Shown here: positions 7,118 through 13,329 of the stretch, one piece after another
Position numbering within the stretch: the stretch's first letter is position 1
Layout of the letters: every line of letters starts with the position of its first letter
Source of the DNA: CAIPSZ01 sp038065015
Lineage (GTDB): Bacteria > Patescibacteriota > Patescibacteriia > PEXW01
DNA length: 13,893 bases
Assembly: GCA_038065015.1 (NCBI GenBank)
Contig: JBBTRU010000035.1
Location: forward strand, 1 to 13,893
Reading direction: 5' to 3'
The notes under the pieces: model-generated
What the model saw: the letters and a program-made list of their open reading frames with translations, nothing else
Told to the model about the DNA's origin: nothing
Database searches by the model: none
Program-made: the position numbers and the translations under genes

Positions 7118-7750
7118 TTAGCCGTGATGGTCGTGCGTGACGAGGGGAACGAACTGGAAGCCGGGATGGTGCTCTTCCCGCAGCGGGCCGTCTTCGGGCT
7201 TTTCGACGAGCACCAGGTCTTGCAAATCTCCGCCAATAGGCATGACGAGCCGGCCACCGCGCACCAACTGCGCGGTGAGCGCCGAGGGTACGCTCGGCGC
7301 GGCGGCGGACACGATAATCCGATTGTAGGGTGCATGGCGTGGCAACCCTTGCCAGCCGTTCCCCCACCGCGCGTCTATGTTTTTAAAATGGTACGCCTGT
7401 AAGTGGTCTTTGGTTAAATCCACCAGTTCGGGAATAACGTCAATGGCATACACAATGCCCGTGCTGCCGACGAGCACCGCCAAGAGCCCGGTCAACCAGC
7501 CCGAACCGCACCCAACCTCCAGCACCCGGTCGCCGGGTTGCACCTGTAGTAATTCCAGCATGATGGCAACCGTGGTCGGTTGAGAAATAGTTTGATTGTA
7601 GCCAATGGGCAAGGGCGCATCCTCAAAGGCATTCGGCTGCAATTCTTCGTGCACAAAATCGCTGCGCCGCACCTTGTTGAAGGCGGCAATAACCGGGTCC
7701 GTGTGCAGCACGCCCTGACCAATGAGTTCACGAACAAGCTTCTCTTGCAT
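7118..7750 (-). CDS. pcm: Protein-L-isoaspartate O-methyltransferase (PCMT family)
   Basis: S-adenosylmethionine-dependent methyltransferase that repairs isoaspartyl residues in aged proteins. The 210-aa length is standard. 'LPIGYNQTISQPTTVAIMLE' (47-66) is the PCMT hallmark, 'VLEVGCGSGW' (76-85) the SAM-binding motif I, 'GNGWQGLP' (130-137), 'YNRIIVSAAA' (142-151) and 'GGRLVMPIGG' (165-174) the later motifs, and 'FVPLVT' the usual C-terminal end. I chose the ATG at 7750 because the domain starts there and a TATACT box sits 6 nt upstream. The frame is open back to 7924, but the extra residues match nothing. It is the first gene of the pcm-manC-mltG-pyrH group and probably makes a leaderless message. 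Confidence 0.93.
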   Translation of the reverse strand: MQEKLVRELIGQGVLHTDPVIAAFNKVRRSDFVHEELQPNAFEDAPLPIGYNQTISQPTTVAIMLELLQVQPGDRVLEVGCGSGWLTGLLAVLVGSTGIVYAIDVIPELVDLTKDHLQAYHFKNIDARWGNGWQGLPRHAPYNRIIVSAAAPSVPSALTAQLVRGGRLVMPIGGDLQDLVLVEKPEDGPLREEHHPGFQFVPLVTHDHHG

Positions 7751-7756
7751 AGCGGT

Positions 7757-7785
7757 AGTATACCATCTCGCTGAACGAACCCGAA
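7757..7785 (-). promoter_or_regulatory. Promoter of pcm operon, predicted leaderless start
   Basis: TATACT (7757-7762) ends 6 nt before the pcm ATG, which puts the expected transcription start on the A of the ATG. The matching -35 (TTCGGG, 7780-7785, 17-bp spacer) is poor, so the -10 carries the call. Confidence 0.5.
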
Positions 7786-8001
7786 TCCAAGGGGTCAAGC
7801 GAGGCTTCGTGGGAACGGTGCGGCGGGATACACGAATGCGCGTCACGCGGAACTGTGACCGCGAAACGAGATGGTTCCGATTACTGGACGACGTTAGAAC
7901 CGTAGCGTTGAGCGGAAAGTCCAACTTCTGCTTCCAAACGGTAGCATTGTAAATTGCCCCACCCCGCTACTCACCATAGTTTACAGGTTTTCTTTCGAAT
8001 A
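7786..8001. other. Intergenic stretch without a recognisable gene
   Basis: This is most of the 304-nt gap between pcm and the 873-aa gene. The minus strand is open in the pcm frame up to 7924, and a plus-strand frame is also open, but neither translation looks like a real protein. No tRNA or other RNA gene is recognised. Confidence 0.5.
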
Positions 8002-8002
8002 G

Positions 8003-8035
8003 AAAAACGCCCCACGGAATGTGTCCGTAGGGCGT
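8003..8035 (-). terminator. Terminator of the 873-aa secreted protein gene
   Basis: On the minus strand, ACGCCCTACGGA pairs with TCCGTGGGGCGT (12 bp with one G-U) around a 5-nt loop and is followed by TTTT. It lies 20 nt after the stop codon at 8055. Confidence 0.88.
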
Positions 8036-8054
8036 GTTGATTGTTAGTTGGTTT

Positions 8055-10676
8055 CTACTTCAGCAAGAGCATCTTCTTCGTTTCCGTGGCTTCTTCCGTT
8101 TGGATTCGGTAGAAGTACACACCGGAGGAAAAGGGGTTCGCATCCCATGTTGCGGTATGCTCACCCGCTGCCTGCTGCTCGTCCACGAGTGTCGTTACAC
8201 GTTGACCTAGCACGTTGTAGATGTCTAGGGTCACGTGCGTCGCACTCGGGAGGCTGTAGGCAATCGTCGTTGCCGGGTTGAACGGGTTGGGGTAGTTCTG
8301 GTTCAGGGCGAACACCGTTGGGAGCGTGGTCTGCGCGACTTTCCCTAGGTGTGCGCCGGTCTGGCTGTTCCAAATCTCCGTGTTGTCGTTTAGGTAAACG
8401 TAAGTGACGTTCGTCCCATAGTTGATGGTCATGTACCCGTACTGGAACTGCTGCCGGTTCCCAGAGAAAGCCTCGGTGGGCGAGCCAATCCGCGTGGAGA
8501 GGCGCACGCCACTGCCGTCGAGGCCCATCGTGTAGGCGTAGAGGAAGCTGCCGGAGACTCCGTACGCTTCACTCGGACCGTTCGGGTTGTACACAAGCAT
8601 AATAGGACCGTAGGTACCACCATCATAAGGTTGGATGAAGTACCCTGTACCGTCCCAGTTCGTGTTGACTAGCTGCGTGGCGTGGCCGAGGCCAGCGGCA
8701 GCACCGTAGCGGTCGTAACAGTCAGTGATGATGTACGACCACACGTTATTCCAGCCGTTTATCGTCCAGCCAGGGGTGAACGCAGTGATGTGGTCGTAGC
8801 AGTAAATCACCCCATTGATGATGTACCCACGCTGGAAGTCCTGGCGACCGTAGTTCTCGCTTGGGGTAGGCCGGTACAGGTTGGTAATGGGCATGCCGAG
8901 GCAGGAGTACGATCCGCCTTGGCCGGTGACTTGGGTGCCAGCCGGATTTGGGCAGTTGCCACAGTTTAGCCCCATGCCTTTCCAGTTGTCCCACGGCCAC
9001 CAGCCGACGTAGAAGGACTGCCGGGCAGCCCCGTACACGTCGTGGACGACCGCTCCTGGCTGCCCCGTGGCAGTTGCGACGTAGCAGTTTTGGGAGGTAT
9101 TGTCTCCCTGGTACGCCGGGGTAGAGGGGTAGTCGTACCACCAGTACGTGACGTTGAACCCGCCGCTCACTTGCTGCGGGGTCTGCCAGAAGCCGTACGG
9201 GTTCTTGTTGTTCAACGGCGCGGTCATCCGACTACTTATCATCGCGGCAATGTCCCCAGCAGGCGCGGGGCCGGTCATGTAGGTGAGCGGGGTCGAGCTA
9301 CCACCCGAACCGCTAACGTAGTTCGTCCACACCTGCTGGTTACTCGCGTTGTACACGCGGATAACGCCATTCGCCTCCTCCACCATGCGACCGGTCTTGA
9401 AATACTGGGTACTCCCTTCCCGGTCTCGCGTCGGCTGGCCGATGGTCTGCCAGGCACTCGGGTACTCAGTGAAGTACACAGTGTAGAAGTTACCCGCCAG
9501 GTAGTACGCCTCATTTGTCGCGAGCGGGTTATCCGCGGCGTTGTTCGGGTCGTACATGATGCACTTCCCAGCGCTGAAGTTCTGCCGACGGAAGTTGTTC
9601 CACGAGTAGACTACGCCGGTTGCTTCGCCGAGGGTGTTTCGCGCACCGTTGCGCTCGTATGCGCGAGCGAAAAGGTACGAGTACTGGTTGTTCCAACCGG
9701 ACGAAGTCCAACCGGGGGCATCGTTCGGATAGCTATTCACCGATACGGTGCTGCCGTTGTAGTACAGGTAGCCCTTCTGGAAGTCCTGCCGTGCACCAGA
9801 TCCATTGGCATACTCATTGGTGATGGGCATGCCGAGGGATGACTGCGGTCCAGCTGGGCTCAACTGCGACCACCCGTTTCCTTGGCCGTTATTCCAGAAG
9901 CCGGTACGGACGGTGTACGCTTTCCGTGCACCGCCGAGGCCGTCATACACGATGGCACAACTGCCATACGTGCCACCGGTATACGCCTGCTTGTAACAAC
10001 GACGGGCACAGTTACTGCCGTCATACCGATTGCCTGCATCCCAGCCGTACCACCAGACAACGGCGCCATTTTTATTTCCAATTGCACCGCCTTGTGCAGA
10101 TTGTTCGAGGTCAATGGTCCTGGAGTTTTGGGAGGTGTACGTATTGGGAAAGGTAGGCACGCCTGCATCAGCAAATGATGCTGAAACCGACTGTGCATCT
10201 GGAGTGGAACCAGATTGTACCTGATAGTGCAGGTGCGCCGAGTAATTACCGTCACCCTTTCCGATAGCACCAATGACTTGTCCACTTTTTACGTTTTCGC
10301 CAACTTTTACAAAGATTTGTTCAAGGTGCCCGTAGAGTCCTTGATGGTTAGATGCGTCGTTATCGTAATCAATTACTACGCAGTTACCCCACCCATCGAC
10401 ACCCGGGCTATAGTTCTGAGCATAAACTACTCGACCGTCTGCACACGCGACGACTGGGTAACCTAGGTCAGCATCTCCTCCAAAGCCGTTCAGGTTAAAA
10501 TCCCAGGCAAGGTTATAAGTGACGTTAGGACAATGTGTGGGCGCACATTCGTTGTAGTGCTGGTCGCACTTAAGCACCTGGTCATCTACTACAGGGAGTT
10601 TAAGTGATGGGTAGCCCATTGCGACTGTGTACAAACACAGTACAATAAGCGCGGTCGTTAACACGAGTGTTCTCAT
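8055..10676 (-). CDS. Secreted M23-like/LGFP-repeat protein with T9SS type A sorting domain
   Basis: An 873-aa secreted protein. A signal peptide covers about 1-21 ('MRTLVLTTALIVLCLYTVAM'). Residues about 45-155 are an M23/LytM peptidase-like domain: 'NLAWDF' (D59), 'ADGRVVYAQ', 'GLYGHLEQIFVKVGE' and 'SAHLHYQV' with the HxH pair H148/H150. Family members cleave peptidoglycan cross-bridges. The usual HxGxD is altered; H48 is the likeliest substitute ligand, so activity is uncertain. Residues about 200-765 hold LGFP-like repeats ('LGMPITNEY...RQDFQKGYLYYNG' at 281, 'IGQPTRD' at 412, 'LGMPITNLY...RQDFQRGY' at 593, 'IGSPTEAF' at 730), with an internal duplication. Residues about 785-873 are a T9SS type A sorting domain ('QNYPNPFNPATTIAYSLP', 'IYNVLGQRV', 'GVYFYRI'). 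It has its own promoter, a strong Shine-Dalgarno sequence and a terminator, and looks horizontally acquired. Confidence 0.9.
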   Translation of the reverse strand: MRTLVLTTALIVLCLYTVAMGYPSLKLPVVDDQVLKCDQHYNECAPTHCPNVTYNLAWDFNLNGFGGDADLGYPVVACADGRVVYAQNYSPGVDGWGNCVVIDYDNDASNHQGLYGHLEQIFVKVGENVKSGQVIGAIGKGDGNYSAHLHYQVQSGSTPDAQSVSASFADAGVPTFPNTYTSQNSRTIDLEQSAQGGAIGNKNGAVVWWYGWDAGNRYDGSNCARRCYKQAYTGGTYGSCAIVYDGLGGARKAYTVRTGFWNNGQGNGWSQLSPAGPQSSLGMPITNEYANGSGARQDFQKGYLYYNGSTVSVNSYPNDAPGWTSSGWNNQYSYLFARAYERNGARNTLGEATGVVYSWNNFRRQNFSAGKCIMYDPNNAADNPLATNEAYYLAGNFYTVYFTEYPSAWQTIGQPTRDREGSTQYFKTGRMVEEANGVIRVYNASNQQVWTNYVSGSGGSSTPLTYMTGPAPAGDIAAMISSRMTAPLNNKNPYGFWQTPQQVSGGFNVTYWWYDYPSTPAYQGDNTSQNCYVATATGQPGAVVHDVYGAARQSFYVGWWPWDNWKGMGLNCGNCPNPAGTQVTGQGGSYSCLGMPITNLYRPTPSENYGRQDFQRGYIINGVIYCYDHITAFTPGWTINGWNNVWSYIITDCYDRYGAAAGLGHATQLVNTNWDGTGYFIQPYDGGTYGPIMLVYNPNGPSEAYGVSGSFLYAYTMGLDGSGVRLSTRIGSPTEAFSGNRQQFQYGYMTINYGTNVTYVYLNDNTEIWNSQTGAHLGKVAQTTLPTVFALNQNYPNPFNPATTIAYSLPSATHVTLDIYNVLGQRVTTLVDEQQAAGEHTATWDANPFSSGVYFYRIQTEEATETKKMLLLK

Positions 10677-10682
10677 AGAACA

Positions 10683-10689
10683 CTCCTTT
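10683..10689 (-). promoter_or_regulatory. Strong Shine-Dalgarno site (AAAGGAG)
   Basis: AAAGGAG lies 6 nt upstream of the ATG at 10676. It is the only textbook ribosome binding site I can find in the window; the other starts examined have none. Confidence 0.85.
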
Positions 10690-10705
10690 CTTTTGTTTAA
10701 GGGTT

Positions 10706-10735
10706 TCTGTAGTTAAGCTAAGATTAAATTGTCAA
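10706..10735 (-). promoter_or_regulatory. Candidate promoter of the 873-aa gene
   Basis: A consensus TTGACA (10730-10735) is present on the minus strand. The best -10 is TACAGA (10706-10711) with an 18-bp spacer, only 3 of 6 matches, so the -10 is uncertain. Confidence 0.45.
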
Positions 10736-10747
10736 TGAAAGATACTT

Positions 10748-11431
10748 TTAGTTAAACTTGAGGGTATCCACCATCGTACTCCCTATTTTTTCAACATCGC
10801 TTCTCCCTGAGTGGAATACGTAAATTAGAGTCACCTGTTCTTCAGTAGGTGCAATGACAGCATAGCCACGACTTCCGCTATTCACAGTAAAACTCGTGGC
10901 CTGTCTGCTATCGATAGACAGTTGCTCATAGCTTTGAGAGGACTTATCCTGCAGATACGCTTGAGTCCACTGCTCGATATTTTTAGCTTCTGATGCCAGC
11001 TTTTGAATATCAATGTAAGGCACACCAACTTCCGCATTGACAAAGGCTGAATCAACAAATTGCACTACCCATTGCCCTTCCGATGATGTACGTTCCTTCG
11101 CTTGATAGTTTTGAGGGTACTTGACGGTGATGTACTGTTGATTATTTGTGAATGTTGCCCATCCACTCGTGTCAACCGCTACATTGCTATTATTGGTCTG
11201 GGTATTTTTGTTCACTGTGGCATTGCCATTCGCAATAGTGTTAGCGTTCGTTATAGGTTCTTGCCTGGTTATTGCGTAAATTGTCCCTGCAATGACTACC
11301 ACAAGAACGACCACCAAAATAGCCCAGTTTAGGGTGCTATTTGGCTTCTTGGGGGTTGGCTGGGTTGTTGGAGCAATATCCATAGGTTTCTTGGTTAATG
11401 GTAAAGGTGCTTCCAGCCTCGCGCGTTTCAT
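10748..11431 (-). CDS. Membrane-anchored extracytoplasmic protein of unknown function
   Basis: The function is not recognised. The 227-aa product has a basic, Pro-rich cytoplasmic N-terminus (1-34), one transmembrane helix (about 35-54, 'NWAILVVVLVVVIAGTIYAI'), an Asn/Thr-rich linker (about 60-88), and a soluble domain (about 90-227) opening with 'TFTNNQQYITVKYPQNYQAK'. That opening resembles the 'Y/F-x-x-KYP' start of PsbP-like domains in many CPR membrane-anchored proteins, but the match is loose. I chose the ATG at 11431. Another in-frame ATG at 11383 would still include the membrane helix, and the TTG at 11443 is unlikely. A TAGAAT box (11447-11452) 15 nt upstream could give a near-leaderless message, though no good -35 is present. 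The gene ends 71 nt before the start of the secreted M23-like gene. Confidence 0.75.
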   Translation of the reverse strand: MKRARLEAPLPLTKKPMDIAPTTQPTPKKPNSTLNWAILVVVLVVVIAGTIYAITRQEPITNANTIANGNATVNKNTQTNNSNVAVDTSGWATFTNNQQYITVKYPQNYQAKERTSSEGQWVVQFVDSAFVNAEVGVPYIDIQKLASEAKNIEQWTQAYLQDKSSQSYEQLSIDSRQATSFTVNSGSRGYAVIAPTEEQVTLIYVFHSGRSDVEKIGSTMVDTLKFN

Positions 11432-11501
11432 GTAACAAGTCAAGTGATTCTAACCCAATGAAGCTCTTCCTCGGGAAGGCTAATATTTATTGAAAAATTG
11501 T

Positions 11502-11523
11502 TTGGTTCCGGGACTTGGATTCG
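11502..11523 (-). repeat. Direct duplicate of the tRNA-Gln 3' end (attachment-site-like)
   Basis: These 22 nt are identical to 11623-11644, which cover the CCA end, the 3' acceptor strand, the 3' T-stem strand and part of the T loop of tRNA-Gln. The match stops inside the T loop; beyond it the sequence does not fold into a tRNA. The two copies are in the same orientation, 121 bp apart. Confidence 0.85.
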
Positions 11524-11585
11524 CCCCTGCGGGGCCGGCCTGCTCCCGATGGGTCGCAGGCTTCGAATCCTCACCCACAGTACGG

Positions 11586-11624
11586 AAGAGGAAAACATCT
11601 AATATTTTTAGATGTTTTCCTCTT
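11586..11624. repeat. 17-bp perfect palindromic hairpin next to the tRNA-Gln 3' end
   Basis: The arms 11586-11602 and 11608-11624 are exact reverse complements (AAGAGGAAAACATCTAA and its complement) with a TATTT loop. It abuts the encoded CCA of tRNA-Gln. No U-tract follows on either strand, so it is not a standard terminator. It could be a processing or transcription-ending structure, or the end of an inserted element. Confidence 0.85.
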
Positions 11625-11697
11625 GGTTCCGGGACTTGGATTCGAACCAAGATACTGGGCTTCAAAGGCCCATGTCCTACCTTTAGACGATCCCGGA
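11624..11697 (-). tRNA. tRNA-Gln (TTG)
   Basis: A 74-nt cloverleaf: acceptor TCCGGGA/TCCCGGA, D arm GTC...GAC with GGTA, anticodon stem TGGGC/GCCCA around loop CTTTGAA, anticodon TTG (plus 11663-11665 as CAA), T arm CTTGG-TTCGAAT-CCAAG, then A and an encoded CCA. It lies just after ftsX on the same strand. Confidence 0.96.
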
Positions 11698-11708
11698 GTA
11701 TGTCCCCT

Positions 11709-11737
11709 ACCCTAGCCCGAAAACTTTACACCTTCAA
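11709..11737 (-). promoter_or_regulatory. Candidate promoter of tRNA-Gln
   Basis: TTGAAG (11732-11737, inside the ftsX 3' end) and TAGGGT (11709-11714) have a 17-bp spacer and would start transcription a few bases before the tRNA. The -10 is weak, so co-transcription with ftsX is also possible. Confidence 0.4.
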
Positions 11738-12652
11738 GTACCGACGGGTGGCAATGGTCGAGCTGAATGTACTCAAGAGCAATGCCCCCAAGAATTGCCA
11801 GCCCACGATAGTCCAGAGGTTCTGTTGCAAAACCGTACCCAAATTTACCGTGGTGTCTTTAAAGAAAAATTTGTGCAACGTTGGTGTCGCACCCTGCCAG
11901 AGCAGGACAAGGAGGGTAATAGCCAAGCCGGCACCGATGACGCTATAGAGCACGCTTTCGATGATAAAGGGCGAACGAATGAAGGCATTCGAAGCGCCCA
12001 CGAGACGCATGATGCCAATTTCCTCCCGGTGGGTGTAGATGGCAATGCGAATGGTATTGAATACCACAATGAGCGAGAGGAAGGCAAAGACACTGCTCAC
12101 CAGAAAGCCGATATCCCGAACCCGATCCGTAAGCGTCGTGAGCTTCTCAATGACCAGTTGACTGTCTTTAAAATCCCGCTTGCTATCGGCAACGAACTTG
12201 GCATTTTCATCCAAATCTACGAAAGCGAGAATACTGTCATAGTCCGCAATCCGCTTTGCCTTGAGGGTGACACTCGCCGGCAGCGGATTGTCCGTAAGTT
12301 CTGCCAAAAGATTCTGGATATTCGCGTCGTTCGCATGGTTGCGTTTGAATGCTTCGAGCGCATCGGTTTTGCTCAAATACGCCACACTTGCCACGAGCGG
12401 TTGGTTTTGCAAACGTTCCACAAACGTAGCGATGTCTGCTTCGGATGCACTCGGCACCAGTTCGAGCGTTACATCGACGCGCTGCTCTACCGTGGCTAAG
12501 GCGCGATGCCCGAGGACGTTGAGCGCGGCCACGAGGCTCACCGAAAAAACTGCAACCGCAATAATGATAATCGTCACTATCGAAAGCCAAAGGTTCCGCC
12601 GAAAATTCTGGAGGGCAAAGCGGATGGCACGTGTCGTTTGGAGCAGGATCAT
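11726..12652 (-). CDS. ftsX: Cell division protein FtsX
   Basis: Membrane partner of the FtsE ATPase. The complex acts at the divisome and, in many bacteria, switches on extracellular peptidoglycan hydrolases. The 308-aa product has four transmembrane segments: about 21-45, 182-205, 230-252 and 279-300. The large extracytoplasmic domain lies at about 48-178 and the short cytoplasmic loop carries the family motif 'REEIGIMRLVGASNAFI' (209-225). Its ATG at 12652 overlaps the ftsE stop as ATGA, so translation is coupled. It is the last gene of the carboxypeptidase-ftsE-ftsX set; tRNA-Gln follows 28 nt downstream. Confidence 0.96.
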   Translation of the reverse strand: MILLQTTRAIRFALQNFRRNLWLSIVTIIIIAVAVFSVSLVAALNVLGHRALATVEQRVDVTLELVPSASEADIATFVERLQNQPLVASVAYLSKTDALEAFKRNHANDANIQNLLAELTDNPLPASVTLKAKRIADYDSILAFVDLDENAKFVADSKRDFKDSQLVIEKLTTLTDRVRDIGFLVSSVFAFLSLIVVFNTIRIAIYTHREEIGIMRLVGASNAFIRSPFIIESVLYSVIGAGLAITLLVLLWQGATPTLHKFFFKDTTVNLGTVLQQNLWTIVGWQFLGALLLSTFSSTIATRRYLKV

Positions 12653-13329
12653 AGGCGGTATTTCCCGGTTGCTTGGTCAGAAACCAAATGGCCCCGATCC
12701 AGGGTAATGACGCGCTTGCGCAAACTATTCACAATTTCTCGGTTATGCGTAACGAGCACGACCGTGGTACCAAAGGAATTTATTTTCAGGAGGAGTTCGA
12801 TAATCTCGTTGGCATTAATCGCGTCTAAGTTACCGGTTGGTTCGTCAGCCAGGAGAATTTTTGGCCGGTGCACCAGCGCGCGAGCAATAACTGTCCGCTG
12901 CTGCTCCCCCCCGCTCACCTCCCGCGGAAAGCGGTGCATTTTCTGATCCAAACCAACAATCTTCAACACCTGCGGCACAATCTGCTGAATCTTGGAGGGC
13001 AGCGCGCCGGAAACTTCTAGCGCAAACGCCACATTTTCAAAAAGCGTCTTCTGGGGCAAGAGTTTAAAATCCTGGAACACGACGCCAATTTGGCGGCGCA
13101 GCAGCGGCACATCGGCCGTCGGGATATGGGTGATGTCCCAGTCGCCAATAATCACCCGTCCTTCGCTGGGGTGTTCTTCGGCAATAATGAGCTTTGCCAG
13201 CGTGGTTTTCCCGGTGCCTGACTGGCCGACGATTGAGACGAATTCCCCGGCCGCAATGCTCACGCTCACGTCCTTGAGCGCGTTGACGCCGTGCGGGTAG
13301 AACTTTGAAACGCGTTCAAAAGTAATCAT
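12649..13329 (-). CDS. ftsE: Cell division ATP-binding protein FtsE
   Basis: Cytoplasmic ABC ATPase that drives FtsX. The 226-aa length is standard. 'GQSGTGKT' (35-42) is Walker A, 'VFQDFKLLP' the Q-loop (Q86), 'VSGGEQQR' (138-145) the ABC signature, 'ILLADEPTGNLD' (158-169) Walker B plus D-loop, and 'VTHNRE' the switch His (H195). 'VFQDFKLLPQKTLFENVAFAL' is typical of FtsE rather than other ABC ATPases. I chose the ATG at 13329, where 'MITFERVSKFY' begins; a longer open frame up to 13461 only overlaps the upstream gene. The start overlaps the carboxypeptidase stop as ATGA. Confidence 0.97.
   Translation of the reverse strand: MITFERVSKFYPHGVNALKDVSVSIAAGEFVSIVGQSGTGKTTLAKLIIAEEHPSEGRVIIGDWDITHIPTADVPLLRRQIGVVFQDFKLLPQKTLFENVAFALEVSGALPSKIQQIVPQVLKIVGLDQKMHRFPREVSGGEQQRTVIARALVHRPKILLADEPTGNLDAINANEIIELLLKINSFGTTVVLVTHNREIVNSLRKRVITLDRGHLVSDQATGKYRL

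Noticed and set aside
7113..7367. 85-residue N-terminal extension of manC
   Set aside because: It overlaps the pcm coding region, is Arg/Pro/Ala-rich like an off-frame translation, and the nucleotidyltransferase fold begins exactly at the ATG at 7112.
7762..7875. 9-bp inverted repeat ACCATCTCG / CGAGATGGT about 96 nt apart upstream of pcm
   Set aside because: It is short, widely spaced and easily explained by chance; no second element supports an operator.
7751..7924. 58-residue N-terminal extension of pcm
   Set aside because: The extension starts with TTG, has no resemblance to the PCMT family, and would run through the TATACT promoter box.
11503..11580. A second, degenerate tRNA gene in the duplicated segment
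   Set aside because: Only 22 nt of the 3' end match; I could not pair an acceptor stem, and the TTCGAAT element at 11553 has no complementary T-stem.
11490..11948. Open frames reading through the tRNA-Gln region
   Set aside because: They translate the tRNA and its duplicate ('WIRTKILGFKGPCPTFRRSR'), a common source of spurious proteins.
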